Under the pieces are notes generated by a model. It searched no databases, was not told the DNA's origin, and saw nothing but the letters and a program-made list of their open reading frames with translations. This document shows, piece by piece, positions 29,688 through 39,134 of a stretch of 39,899 nt of DNA. The translations under genes and the position numbers were made by a program. The DNA comes from Metasolibacillus sp. (GTDB lineage: Bacteria > Bacillota > Bacilli > Bacillales_A > Planococcaceae), in contig NZ_JAMBIZ010000034.1 of assembly GCF_025291715.1 (NCBI RefSeq), positions 1 through 39,899 of the forward strand, given 5' to 3'. Within the stretch, counting starts at the first letter, position 1. Every line of letters starts with the position of its first letter.

Positions 29688-31430
29688 ATGTTTGATGTAT
29701 TAGGAAAATTAACATGGTTTTTTAAACAGCATTGGAAGCGTTACACCATTGCGATTGTATTGCTTATTTTAGCAAGTGTTGTGGAGGTTATTCCACCTTG
29801 GATGATTGGGCAGGCAATTGATGAAATGACAAAAGGTTTGATGACAGGCAAGCTGCTTAGCTATTATTTAGTTAGTATGCTGCTCATCATTATTGTTAGT
29901 TATTTAATGAATTTTGTATGGCAATATCAATTATTTGGTGGCGCAATTACGTTAGAGCGTATGTTGCGCAAGCGCTTAATGCACCAATTTTTAAAAATGA
30001 CGCCAACATTTTATGAAAAAAATCGTACGGGTGATTTAATGGCTCGTGCAACAAATGACTTAAATGCTGTGTCGTTGACAGCAGGCTTTGGCATTATGAC
30101 ATTAGTTGATTCAACGGTCTATATGGCAGCGATTATTTTAGCGATGGGCTTCGCCATTTCGTGGAAGCTAACATTTTTCGCTATGCTACCTGTGCCGATT
30201 ATGGCGATTATTATTCAGTATTTAGGGAAAATTGTCCACGAGCGTTATATGACAGCGCAAGAAGCATTTGGTGAGCTGAATGATGATGTGCTTGAGTCTG
30301 TTGCAGGGGTACGAGTTATTCGTGCCTATGTACAGGAAACGAGAGATAAAGGACGCTTTGTCAATAAAAGTGAGGAAGTGTTCCAAAAAAACATTCATGT
30401 AGCCAAAATTAACGCATTGTTTGGTCCAATCACAAAGGCCGGTACAGCGATTTGCTATGTTGTGGCATTAGGCTATGGGGCGGTTTTAGTATCAAATGGT
30501 GAGCTATCGGTAGGTCAGCTTGTTACATTTAACGTCTATTTAGGTTTAGCGGTATGGCCGATGTTTGCGATTGGTGAGCTGATTAATGTTATGCAGCAAG
30601 GGAATGCCTCACTTGACCGTGTACAGGAAACGCTTCATTACGAGGCGGATGTACAAAATCCAGCACAGGCAGTTGCATTACAAGCACCAACGGCAATTGG
30701 CTTTAATGAATTTACATTCCAGTATCCTTTGTCACAGGTGAAAAATTTACAGCAAATTTCAGTTGCCTTAAGGCAAGGGCAAACATTGGGGATTGTTGGA
30801 AAAACAGGTGCTGGTAAAACAACATTTGTTAAGCAACTATTACGAGAATATCCGCTAGGTGATGGGCAATTGACAATTGGAGAAGTCGATTTAGCACAGC
30901 AAACGAAGGAGCAAGTGTTAGATTGGATTGGCTATGTGCCACAAGATCATGTATTGTTCTCAAGAACAATTCGAGAAAATATTTTATTTGGGAAAGAAGA
31001 TGCAACAGAGGCGCAAATTGCTGATGCAATTCGACTTGCGCATTTTGAGCAAGATTTGAAAAACTTGCCGATGGGAATGGAAACACTTGTAGGAGAGAAG
31101 GGTGTTTCGCTATCGGGTGGACAAAAGCAGCGTGTATCCATTGCACGTGCACTCATTAAAAATCCTGAAATTTTAATTTTGGATGATTCTTTGTCAGCTG
31201 TTGATGCGAAAACAGAGGCGAAAATTATCGACAATATTCAAAATGAACGTAGTGGTAAAACGACGATTATTACAACACACCGTTTATCAGGCATTCAGCA
31301 CGCAGATCAGATTATCGTGCTAGATGAAGGGATGATTACAGAGCAAGGTACACATGAAGAGCTTCTTGCACAAAATGGTTGGTATAAAGAGCAGTTTGAC
31401 CGCCAGCAGCTAGAGGGGGAATCTGAATGA
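29688..31430 (+). CDS. bmrC: Heterodimeric multidrug ABC exporter subunit BmrC
   Basis: 580 aa half-transporter: six membrane helices (1-310) and an ATPase domain (about 340-575). Very similar in layout and motifs to B. subtilis BmrC (YheI): FYEKNRTGDLMARATNDLNAVSLT, GVRVIRAYVQET, Walker A GKTGAGKTT (about 371), signature LSGGQ (about 475), Walker B ILILDDS with Asp in place of the catalytic Glu. That degenerate site is what is known for BmrC, so ATP hydrolysis occurs at the composite site completed by BmrD. Start ATG 29688 has only a weak RBS. Overlaps bmrD by 4 bp. Expression depends on the attenuator leader. Confidence 0.93.
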   Translation: MFDVLGKLTWFFKQHWKRYTIAIVLLILASVVEVIPPWMIGQAIDEMTKGLMTGKLLSYYLVSMLLIIIVSYLMNFVWQYQLFGGAITLERMLRKRLMHQFLKMTPTFYEKNRTGDLMARATNDLNAVSLTAGFGIMTLVDSTVYMAAIILAMGFAISWKLTFFAMLPVPIMAIIIQYLGKIVHERYMTAQEAFGELNDDVLESVAGVRVIRAYVQETRDKGRFVNKSEEVFQKNIHVAKINALFGPITKAGTAICYVVALGYGAVLVSNGELSVGQLVTFNVYLGLAVWPMFAIGELINVMQQGNASLDRVQETLHYEADVQNPAQAVALQAPTAIGFNEFTFQYPLSQVKNLQQISVALRQGQTLGIVGKTGAGKTTFVKQLLREYPLGDGQLTIGEVDLAQQTKEQVLDWIGYVPQDHVLFSRTIRENILFGKEDATEAQIADAIRLAHFEQDLKNLPMGMETLVGEKGVSLSGGQKQRVSIARALIKNPEILILDDSLSAVDAKTEAKIIDNIQNERSGKTTIITTHRLSGIQHADQIIVLDEGMITEQGTHEELLAQNGWYKEQFDRQQLEGESE

Positions 31431-33163
31431 GTACAAGTAAACGATTGTATCATTACGCATTATTATTTAAAAAGCCAATATTAGTAGGGCTCGTTTTATT
31501 AACATTAGCAGTTTTTACAGATTTAGCAGGACCATTTATCGCTAAGCACATTATTGATAACTATATGACACCAGGAGATATTGCTGTTAAACCGTTAACA
31601 TGGCTATTAATTGTCTTCTTCGGGTTATCAATAGCGACAGCAATTTTACGTTATTTTATGTATATTTATTTGCAAATTGGGGCAAATCGTGTTGTACAGC
31701 AAATGCGCCAAGATGTCTTTGGACATATTCAAACATTGCCAATTCACTACTTTGACAACTTACCAGCCGGCAAAGTCGTGGCACGTGTAACGAATGATAC
31801 AGAGGCAGTGCGTAATTTATATGTAACAGTGCTATCACAATTTGCAACAAGCATTATTTCCATTGCAGGGGTTTATATTGCATTATTTATTTTAGATGTG
31901 AAGTTAGGGTTAATTGCCTTAGTTGTGATTCCATTTATTTACGTGTGGATGATTGGCTATCGTAAATTTGCTTCTAAATACAATCATGTTATTCGTACAA
32001 AAATCGCTGATATTAATGCGATGATTAATGAATCGATTAATGGAATGACGATTATTCAAGCATTCCGCCGTGAAGACCAAATGAAAAAGGAATTTGCGGA
32101 GATGAATAATGAGCATTACGAGTATGAGCGGAAGCTATTATTTTTAGATTCAGCAACATCCTTTAATTTAGTAAACGTATTGCGTTTATTAATGTTTATG
32201 GTGTTTATTTATTACTTTGGTACGCAGTCGATGACGATGCCTGAAGCAATTACAGCAGGGACATTGTATGCGCTTGTTGACTATTTAACGCGCTTATTCA
32301 ATCCGATTGTCCAATTTGTTAATCAGTTCTCACAGCTAGAGCGCTCATTAGTGGCTGGCTCTCGCGTATTTGAGCTGTTGGATCAAAAAGGGGAAGCGGT
32401 AAGCGAGGAGCGCATCCCACGTTACGAGGGCAATGTGGTATTTGACAATGTTTCCTTCGCTTATAAAGATGATGAGTACGTCTTGAAAAATTTAAACTTT
32501 GAAGCGAAGAAAGGCGAAACAGTGGCGCTTGTCGGGCATACAGGCTCAGGTAAAAGCTCTATTATGAACTTGTTATTCCGCTTCTATGACCCACAAAAAG
32601 GGCATATCACAATTGATGGGCAAAATATTACCAGCTTGCCGCGCCAATCAATTCGTGACCATATGGGTATTGTGCTACAGGACCCATATTTATTTACAGG
32701 TACAATCGCTTCCAATGTGAGCTTAAATGATGAGCGTATTTCACGCGAAGCAGTTGAAAAAGCATTAGCTGCAGTAGGTGGCGAGCGCGTTTTGGCAAAT
32801 TTAGAAAAAGGACTAGATGAACCAGTAATTGAAAAAGGAAGCACGCTGTCATCAGGGCAGCGCCAATTAATTTCCTTTGCACGTGCACTAGCATTCAATC
32901 CAGCGATTTTAATATTAGATGAAGCGACATCGAATATTGATACGGAGACAGAGGAAATTATTCAGCATGCTATGGACGTATTAAAGCAAGGGCGTACGAC
33001 ATTTATTATTGCGCATCGTCTATCAACAATTAAAAATGCTGATAAAATTCTTGTACTAGATCGTGGTGAAATCGTTGAGCAAGGCACACATGATGAGCTG
33101 TTAGCATTAGGTGGTCGCTATGAAACGATGTACCAGCTACAGGCAAATTCATTGAATGGCTAA
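31427..33163 (+). CDS. bmrD: Heterodimeric multidrug ABC exporter subunit BmrD
   Basis: 578 aa half-transporter. Motifs follow BmrD (YheH): YFDNLPAGKVVARVTNDTEA, Walker A VGHTGSGKSS (about 368), an unusual LSSGQ signature (about 474), and Walker B ILILDEATSNID with intact catalytic Glu. B. subtilis BmrD is about 95 residues longer because of an extracellular insert after TM1. Here TM1 is followed directly by HIIDNYMTPGDIAVKPLTW, so this is a compact form. Start ATG overlaps the bmrC stop (ATGA). Exports hydrophobic drugs together with BmrC. Confidence 0.92.
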   Translation: MSTSKRLYHYALLFKKPILVGLVLLTLAVFTDLAGPFIAKHIIDNYMTPGDIAVKPLTWLLIVFFGLSIATAILRYFMYIYLQIGANRVVQQMRQDVFGHIQTLPIHYFDNLPAGKVVARVTNDTEAVRNLYVTVLSQFATSIISIAGVYIALFILDVKLGLIALVVIPFIYVWMIGYRKFASKYNHVIRTKIADINAMINESINGMTIIQAFRREDQMKKEFAEMNNEHYEYERKLLFLDSATSFNLVNVLRLLMFMVFIYYFGTQSMTMPEAITAGTLYALVDYLTRLFNPIVQFVNQFSQLERSLVAGSRVFELLDQKGEAVSEERIPRYEGNVVFDNVSFAYKDDEYVLKNLNFEAKKGETVALVGHTGSGKSSIMNLLFRFYDPQKGHITIDGQNITSLPRQSIRDHMGIVLQDPYLFTGTIASNVSLNDERISREAVEKALAAVGGERVLANLEKGLDEPVIEKGSTLSSGQRQLISFARALAFNPAILILDEATSNIDTETEEIIQHAMDVLKQGRTTFIIAHRLSTIKNADKILVLDRGEIVEQGTHDELLALGGRYETMYQLQANSLNG

Positions 33164-33170
33164 ATCAGAG

Positions 33171-33200
33171 GAGCTGCCGATTTTTCGGCAGCTTTTTTAT
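33171..33200 (+). terminator. Terminator of the bmr operon
   Basis: A 9-bp perfect stem AGCTGCCGA/TCGGCAGCT with a 4-nt loop followed by T6-7. Confidence 0.9.
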
Positions 33201-33236
33201 ATGGATGAATGAATTAGATTTTTTAGGGGGATTACC

Positions 33237-34067
33237 ATGACAACAAATAAGCAGCTCGCACAATTTCTGGCATTGCTAAACAACGAGCCAGCACATCATA
33301 TAGGCTACTGTGGTGAAAATGTAGAAGAAATTGAGCAAGCTTTGAGAGAAGATTTTACAGAGGATGCTTTTGTTATTGCATATGCTAATGAGCATATTAC
33401 AGCAGCAATTGGCTTAGATATAGATGGCACAAGTGCGGAAGTATGGGGACCATTTATGCAACAAGCGGAGCAAGCACCATTGCTAATTACTATGTGGCAG
33501 CAGCTTTTAGAAAAGCAGCCAAGCATTACGAAGTTCCAATTTTTTATTAATGAGCAAAATAAGCTAGCAATCGAATTTGCAGAGGCAATCGATGCTAAGC
33601 AAACAGGACAGCATGCAGTTTTATTATGGCAACAGCAGGAGCAACAAGCAGAGACATCCTTCCATTTTTATGAGCCACAATTTTATGAGGCTTTTGCAGC
33701 AATACACAATGCTGCATTCCCCAATACGTATTATAATGCAGAAACAATTATTAAGCGTTTAAGCAATGAAAATGAATTGCTATTACTTGTCAATGAAGAG
33801 GGACAGCTACAAGGCTACGCATATATTGAGGTAGATGCTCTATATAAAAATGCAGCTATTGAATATATTGCAATTGCGCCCGCTTTTTGGCGACAAGGGT
33901 TAGGTACAAAGCTATTAATGATGGTACTTGCCCATATAGGTAGGGTACATCAAATTTCAGAAGTTCGATTAACGGTAGATAGAGCGAATGAGGCAGCACT
34001 GCGGTTATATAAAGCAGCAGGATTTACTGTAAAGCATGAACTAATCAGCTATTATTTAATAAAATAG
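33237..34067 (+). CDS. GNAT-family N-acetyltransferase, two-module
   Basis: 276 aa. The C-terminal half (about 138-276) is a clear GNAT domain: AAIEYIAIAPAFWRQGLGTKLL holds the acetyl-CoA loop (RQGLGT), followed by LTVDRANEAALRLYKAAGF. The N-terminal half looks like a second, degenerate GNAT module without that loop. Acceptor unknown. RBS AGGGGG before ATG 33237. Monocistronic, between two terminators. Confidence 0.85.
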   Translation: MTTNKQLAQFLALLNNEPAHHIGYCGENVEEIEQALREDFTEDAFVIAYANEHITAAIGLDIDGTSAEVWGPFMQQAEQAPLLITMWQQLLEKQPSITKFQFFINEQNKLAIEFAEAIDAKQTGQHAVLLWQQQEQQAETSFHFYEPQFYEAFAAIHNAAFPNTYYNAETIIKRLSNENELLLLVNEEGQLQGYAYIEVDALYKNAAIEYIAIAPAFWRQGLGTKLLMMVLAHIGRVHQISEVRLTVDRANEAALRLYKAAGFTVKHELISYYLIK

Positions 34068-34133
34068 TAGAATTGGCTTCTTTTAATCAGGTATAACTAG
34101 AGCAAGAAATATATTGTTAATAAAGATTTAATA

Positions 34134-34176
34134 GGGTTGTCCAAAAAAACTTTTTGGGCAGCCCGCTTTCTTTTCT
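34134..34176 (+). terminator. Terminator of the GNAT gene
   Basis: A 14-bp stem (34134-34147 with 34151-34164, two G-U pairs) followed by a pyrimidine-rich CTTTCTTTTCT tract. It lies directly upstream of the extended -10 of the next gene. Confidence 0.7.
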
Positions 34177-34177
34177 A

Positions 34178-34186
34178 TGATAAAAT
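34178..34186 (+). promoter_or_regulatory. Extended -10 promoter of the LuxR-type regulator
   Basis: TGA-TAAAAT (TG at 34178, hexamer 34181-34186). The -35 region is poor. Start near 34193, which makes ATG 34222 with its RBS the natural start codon. Confidence 0.45.
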
Positions 34187-34221
34187 AAACGTAAAATATG
34201 CATACATTTGTAGGTGATAAA

Positions 34222-35301
34222 ATGATAAAGCCTGTACAGTTTGTTTTATTTTGCAAAATACATCGTAGCAATTTAATGCAAAATATTAGTTCTTATGTGC
34301 AGATGGAGGAAGGGCTATCCTTTGAAGAAAAACAAGAGATCATTGAGTTTGCAGATCACTTTTTAAGCTTTGTTATTAAACAAAGTGATGCTGATGAGCT
34401 AAATAATTTAACAAATCAGCTACAGTTGTTTATTCAAGTGCATTTACGCCAAATATCAGGACAGTTTTTAAATATATTTCGTGCCGTTTTTGAACAAGCA
34501 ACATTGCGTTTATTATTTGATCAAAAGCATCCACAAATCGAGCCGCTCTTTCTTTTTTTATCAAATTGCATGATGGGCTTAATGCAGCAATATTATGTAT
34601 CAGTTGATGCGTCGCATGAGCGGTTGACATTTGATATGAGTGGACTTAGTAAAATAGATGAAGTATTAATTCGTGCTTCTAGCGCAGTGGAATTGCCAGC
34701 CATTTTGGAAGAAGTGAAGAGCATCTTCCAATTTAAGCGCTGTATTTTTTATGTATATATCCCATGGAAAAATGAGTTTCAAGGAATGTTCGGAGATCAA
34801 CTAGAAATTATCCAAAATATTAAGGGAAGCTTAACCGCAGATTTACCCATTTTTAGCTTGAAGCAGCCACTCTATTTGCGGGAGCCGTATCCGTATATTG
34901 ATAATGAATTGATTCAAAAATTCAATTTGTCATCAATGATTTTTATTCCTGTTATCAATGGAAGTCAATTATACGGGTGGCTAGAGCTTGATCAAAAAGG
35001 GGATTTCTTTCCATATTCACAAGTGCAATTAGACACATTAGAGCTTGTCGGAAAGCGGCTTGGGCTGTTGTTTTCACGAAAGCCTGTAACCTCTCAGCTT
35101 GAACAGCATTCAGGGCTGACGGAGAAGGAGCATAGTGTACTTTATTTAATCGCAGAAGGCTATAGCAATAAAGAAATTGCTACTACTTTGTTTATTAGTG
35201 AATTTACAGTGCGTGACTATGTGCAAAGGCTCCTTGCTAAATTGCAGGTTAAAAATCGCACACATTTAGTTGGAGAAGCGTTTAAACGAGGCATTTTATA
35301 G
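34222..35301 (+). CDS. LuxR-type transcriptional regulator with GAF-like domain
   Basis: 359 aa from ATG 34222, which has AGGTGA just upstream; ATG 34198 would be almost leaderless. A helical N-terminal region (about 1-145), a GAF-like domain (about 145-285: IDEVLIRASSAVELPAILEE, FIPVINGSQLYGWLELD) and a C-terminal LuxR helix-turn-helix (about 295-355: LTEKEHSVLYLIAEGYSNKEIATTL and FTVRDYVQRLLAKL). No receiver domain. Followed 78 bp later by an MFS transporter gene in the same direction, a possible target. Confidence 0.85.
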   Translation: MIKPVQFVLFCKIHRSNLMQNISSYVQMEEGLSFEEKQEIIEFADHFLSFVIKQSDADELNNLTNQLQLFIQVHLRQISGQFLNIFRAVFEQATLRLLFDQKHPQIEPLFLFLSNCMMGLMQQYYVSVDASHERLTFDMSGLSKIDEVLIRASSAVELPAILEEVKSIFQFKRCIFYVYIPWKNEFQGMFGDQLEIIQNIKGSLTADLPIFSLKQPLYLREPYPYIDNELIQKFNLSSMIFIPVINGSQLYGWLELDQKGDFFPYSQVQLDTLELVGKRLGLLFSRKPVTSQLEQHSGLTEKEHSVLYLIAEGYSNKEIATTLFISEFTVRDYVQRLLAKLQVKNRTHLVGEAFKRGIL

Positions 35302-35379
35302 AAATCAGGTTGCTTATTTACTACGAAGAACGTATATTTAGATTATCGAAATAAATGTCTGTAGAACGAGGTGCGATAA

Positions 35380-36633
35380 GTGAGAAAATGGCTTCAGGAT
35401 TGGGGCAAAAGCTTAAAATCTTTTAATCGAAATATACGCTTATTTATTTTATCCAATGTGCTTATCCAAATTGGCATGGGTGTTTTCAGCGTGATGTACA
35501 ATTTATATATTCGAGAGCTTGGCTTACCTGAGTCTGTTAATGGCAGCGTTATTTCAGTGACATCGCTTGCGACGGCAATTATGCTTATACCAGCAGGGCT
35601 ACTAAGCGATAAGCTAGGGCGCAAATGGCTATTAATTATTGGCTCAACATTGACAGCTGCCTTGCTTGTTGGACGCAGTGTTGTCACAACAGAGCAACCG
35701 ATGTTAATGCTCGCTTTCGGTATGGGAATTGTTTGGGCATTAGCACAAGTTTCAGGTGTGCCTTTTTTAGCTGAAAACTCAACTTCACGTGAAAGAATGC
35801 AGTTGTTTAGTATTCATTTTGCACTTGTAACTGTAGCAAATGTTGTTGGGAATTTATTAGGCGGGATTATTGCAGATGGCTTGCAATGGCTCATGCATAT
35901 GGAGGAAGTACAAAGCATTCAAATAGCGTTACTAGCAGGTTGTGTCATTTTCTTCTGTGGTCTATTCCCACTGTTCAAATTAAAGCCAGCAGTTGTTGTA
36001 AAGAAGGAAAAAGTGCAGGAGTTAAATGTAAATAAGGAAGCCGGCTGGTCATTTAATTTAAAAATGATACTGTTTTTCGGCACAGCGAATTTACTCGTTG
36101 GCTTTGGAGCAGGCTTAGTTATTCCATATTTAAATTTATACTTTGCCAATCGCTTTGATGCGTCCAACTCATACATTGGATTGATTTTAGCACTCGGCTC
36201 TGCTATGACAACTGTGGCAATGCTAATTGGACCTATGCTTGTCAAGCGTGTTGGTAAAGTAAGAGCGCTTGTCCTATTTCAGCTTATGTCGATTCCATTT
36301 TTGTTTTTAACAGCTTTTACAAATTCATTGTTTTTAGCATCGCTCGGCTTTTTAATGCGCCAAGCATTGATGAATGCAGGTAACCCAATTCAAAGTGCTA
36401 TTGCGATGGAGGTTGTTCATGACAAATATAAAGGATTAGCTAACTCTGTCAATCAAATGGTCTTTAATTTAGGCTGGGCGGTTATGGGCTTACCAGCAGC
36501 ATATCTCGTTACAACATATGGCTCTTATTGGGGCTATGCCTATGCGTTCTGTATTACAGGTAGTTTATATTTAATTGCCTCGACATTTTTCTATATTACA
36601 TTTGGGCGTAAATATACGTTGAAGGAAGAATAA
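35380..36633 (+). CDS. Major facilitator superfamily transporter
   Basis: 417 aa, 12 predicted helices in two halves. Between TM2 and TM3 is the MFS signature-A-like loop GLLSDKLGRKWLL (about 68-80), and a weaker copy GPMLVKRVGKVRAL in the second half. Also an N-terminal MGVFSVMYNLYIRELGLPESV segment seen in Bacillales efflux-type MFS proteins. Start GTG 35380 with GAGGTG about 7 bp upstream. Substrate unknown; drug or metabolite efflux is possible. Confidence 0.88.
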   Translation: MRKWLQDWGKSLKSFNRNIRLFILSNVLIQIGMGVFSVMYNLYIRELGLPESVNGSVISVTSLATAIMLIPAGLLSDKLGRKWLLIIGSTLTAALLVGRSVVTTEQPMLMLAFGMGIVWALAQVSGVPFLAENSTSRERMQLFSIHFALVTVANVVGNLLGGIIADGLQWLMHMEEVQSIQIALLAGCVIFFCGLFPLFKLKPAVVVKKEKVQELNVNKEAGWSFNLKMILFFGTANLLVGFGAGLVIPYLNLYFANRFDASNSYIGLILALGSAMTTVAMLIGPMLVKRVGKVRALVLFQLMSIPFLFLTAFTNSLFLASLGFLMRQALMNAGNPIQSAIAMEVVHDKYKGLANSVNQMVFNLGWAVMGLPAAYLVTTYGSYWGYAYAFCITGSLYLIASTFFYITFGRKYTLKEE

Positions 36634-36642
36634 ATAAAAAAG

Positions 36643-36683
36643 CACCTAAACATTTAGTAAAATACTAGTGTTTAGGTGTTTTT
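36643..36683. terminator. Terminator of the MFS gene
   Basis: A 10-bp perfect stem CACCTAAACA/TGTTTAGGTG with a 16-nt loop, T-run after it and A-run before it. It can also serve the convergent secreted-protein gene. Confidence 0.85.
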
Positions 36684-36719
36684 GATTAAACATAATACTA
36701 GATGAAAACGCGTAATAAA

Positions 36720-37640
36720 CTATTTGTTATCAAGATAATATAAAACTTCATCTTCATTTAAACTAGAAACAATTGCAATATACATATCATCTTGTTGATA
36801 CTTAATTGTAATTAAGTCTTCGTTAGCAGAGTTTTGATGATAAGCTATTTCATATAATATATCTTTATACTGTTTTTTTATAAATTGGTGTTCATCTAAA
36901 TTATTAAAGATAACAGGTGCTTTCTGTTGGATGACAGATAATACATCTTCAGACTCTGTTTGTAAGTATTGATCTACTAATACATTATCTAATTTAATAC
37001 TAGAGTTAGATTTTTTGAAGTCCTCTTGTAAACTCGATTCTAAATTTAAAGAGTTACCAATTAAATTTTCTGCCAAATTAATAGATTGAGGTGAAGTTGG
37101 ATAACTATTATCTGTTTGATAGCCTTGAGATCCTCCAACAACCCATGTTTGCCATACTTCAGTTCCACAAGCATATGTTGATGAATCTAGACCAGAGATT
37201 GTTGATATACCAACTGCAGCAGAGCGATTTACTGGACCTAGTGGTATGTTTCGATTCCAATTGACAGTGTAGTAGGTACCTTGATAAAGTCGTTGTCCAA
37301 AAAGTGAATTATCATAAACTACTGTATTTGAGTTTTCAGTATTATAAGATGTAGACATACCACCTTGTACAAAACCTTTAGAAATAGAGGTGATAATTAC
37401 AGTATGGTTTTTCAAATTAAATGAGCTAGTATTATATGCGCCAGCAGTAAAATGTAAGCGTGCATCATAAACGCCATTACAATTTTCAGCCAATAATCCT
37501 GTTACTGAATATGTTCTAGCCACAGAGGAACCTGTACCGGAATTTGGTAGATAAGTACCCCAGCTGTAAGCTAAAGATTTACTTGGGGATAAACTTATTA
37601 ATAAAATTAATATTGTTAAGAATGTAAATACTTTTTTCAT
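36720..37640 (-). CDS. Secreted protein of unknown function
   Basis: 306 aa. Classical signal peptide (MKKVF, hydrophobic to about residue 20, possible cleavage after SLA). The mature N-terminal about 160 residues are Ser/Thr/Tyr/Gly/Asn-rich and probably beta-structured (YSWGTYLPNSGTG, TYSVTGL, VNWNRNIPLGP) with two Cys (NCNG and YACG) that could form a disulfide. The C-terminal about 120 residues are charged and helical. No recognised family. Base composition is more AT-rich than neighbours, hinting at recent acquisition. Confidence 0.75.
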   Translation of the reverse strand: MKKVFTFLTILILLISLSPSKSLAYSWGTYLPNSGTGSSVARTYSVTGLLAENCNGVYDARLHFTAGAYNTSSFNLKNHTVIITSISKGFVQGGMSTSYNTENSNTVVYDNSLFGQRLYQGTYYTVNWNRNIPLGPVNRSAAVGISTISGLDSSTYACGTEVWQTWVVGGSQGYQTDNSYPTSPQSINLAENLIGNSLNLESSLQEDFKKSNSSIKLDNVLVDQYLQTESEDVLSVIQQKAPVIFNNLDEHQFIKKQYKDILYEIAYHQNSANEDLITIKYQQDDMYIAIVSSLNEDEVLYYLDNK

Positions 37641-38002
37641 TGTAGTGCTTTTAAAGTATAAATTGGTTAATAATTATCTTCCGCAAGTAATTATTTTATA
37701 TATAATAATGTGAGTTTACTATTTTTTATTTTTAAATACATACAATATAAATATTTGTGTGAAAATGATAAATTAACCTTTTTCAACTCCTTTCATAGTA
37801 TAAATAATACCTATAGAAGATAAATTATGTAAATATTGTAACTTATATAATTTGTAAATTCAATATATTTAGGTTATAAAATATATAATTTTATGGTTGT
37901 TTTTTATATGTATAATAAATATAGATTATGTTTATTGATGTTAAGGAGGGTTGAATTTTTTATTATTTTGCATTAAAATAAATAATGAACAGGAGGGATT
38001 GG
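37641..38002. other. AT-rich intergenic region
   Basis: About 360 bp, extremely AT-rich, between the divergent secreted-protein and lipoprotein genes. A TATAAT at 37911-37916 could be the -10 of the lipoprotein gene, but no fitting -35 is seen. I find no ORF with an RBS and no RNA gene here. Confidence 0.5.
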
Positions 38003-38392
38003 ATGAAAAAACAAGTTACCCTTTTATTATTATTTGTGTTGTTGTTGACTAGTTGTGCCAACTCATTAACTAAGTTAGAAGATAGGCTTTTAGATGCAGG
38101 AATTAAAAATATTGATAAAGTGATTATTATTGATGTCCCTACCAAAGAAAAGCGTATAATAGATGATCAACAAGTATTAGAGGAATTTATTTATCATATG
38201 GGAGGTACAAGAATCATGCCACAAGAAAATGAGAAAGAAGAAAATGCTCAATATGTGGTAGAGTTCTATGATCAAGGAAACTCATTTAACTATTATGTTC
38301 CTATAACTTCAAAAGAGCGTGGAGATTATACAAATGATAACCCAATATCTGTTGTAGAAAACTTTTTTAAAAAGGCACCTGTGATTGAGTAG
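38003..38392 (+). CDS. Small lipoprotein of unknown function
   Basis: 129 aa from ATG 38003, preceded by AGGAGGG; a longer in-frame ATG at 37985 lies before that RBS. Lipoprotein signal peptide with lipobox LLTSC. The mature protein is charged, with a KVIIIDVPTKEKRIIDDQQVLEEFI core and VVEFYDQGNSFNYYV strands. No recognised family. AT-rich like the neighbouring secreted protein gene. Confidence 0.75.
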   Translation: MKKQVTLLLLFVLLLTSCANSLTKLEDRLLDAGIKNIDKVIIIDVPTKEKRIIDDQQVLEEFIYHMGGTRIMPQENEKEENAQYVVEFYDQGNSFNYYVPITSKERGDYTNDNPISVVENFFKKAPVIE

Positions 38393-38431
38393 TGCTGTAT
38401 AATAGAAGATTTATTTAAAATATATATTATG

Positions 38432-38480
38432 AAAATAAGGTATGAATAGAGGTATCATCATTCTATTCATACCTTATTTT
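38432..38480. terminator. Strong bidirectional terminator
   Basis: A perfect 18-bp inverted repeat (38432-38449 with 38463-38480), A-rich start and T-rich end, between the lipoprotein gene and the convergent MntP/YtaF-like gene. Confidence 0.9.
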
Positions 38481-38504
38481 AATTTGTGCAAAGCCACTTA
38501 TTTA

Positions 38505-39065
38505 TTAAGCAAAAATTTCAAAAATACCAATACCTATAAGAAGCCAGCCGGCAATAGCTGTAGAGTATCGGCCAATAAAGCTTTTTGCTAATAAAATGCC
38601 GAAATGGCTGCCGATGGCTATCGTAATAAAGGAAAAGACACCAATGGAAATAACCATCGCTATTGTTGAAATATCATTTGCTCCAATAGCAATGCCTGTT
38701 GCTAAGCAATTAGCTGATAAGATGAACCCAAGTATAATGGCATCTTTTAGGGCAAGGATGGCGCTATGATTTTTATCAAATGATTTTACATGATTTCCTT
38801 TAGCTAATCGCTGTGACAATAAAGTCCATGTACCAATAATACATAGCAAGAGACTACCTAATAGATTGGCTAAATAAACTGAAATATAATCACTTAATGT
38901 CTCACCAATTGTGATAGCTACATAGGTCACAGCCATAGATAATAACGCAATAACAGCGTTCGAGATAATAGGGATTGTTATTCGCTTGATTCCATATGCT
39001 AAACTGATGCCTAAATTATCTAAATTTACGGCTATCCCTACGAGAATAATAGTAATCCACTGCAT
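38505..39065 (-). CDS. MntP/YtaF-family membrane protein
   Basis: 186 aa with six hydrophobic segments. Two inverted halves each carry an acidic or polar metal-type motif: AVNLDNLGISLAYGI (about 13-27) and LSANCLATGIAIGANDIS (about 115-132). The family includes the Mn2+ exporter MntP and the sporulation protein YtaF of Bacillus; the NLDN form points to YtaF. ATG 39065 is chosen over GTG 39074 because GAGGTGGG precedes it at good distance. It lies 69 bp downstream of the TerC-type gene, likely the same transcript. Confidence 0.8.
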   Translation of the reverse strand: MQWITIILVGIAVNLDNLGISLAYGIKRITIPIISNAVIALLSMAVTYVAITIGETLSDYISVYLANLLGSLLLCIIGTWTLLSQRLAKGNHVKSFDKNHSAILALKDAIILGFILSANCLATGIAIGANDISTIAMVISIGVFSFITIAIGSHFGILLAKSFIGRYSTAIAGWLLIGIGIFEIFA

Positions 39066-39134
39066 CAAACCCACCTCGAACCCATTATATGAGTAAAATA
39101 CTATTTGGTTCGATATTGATTTATAAATATTGCC

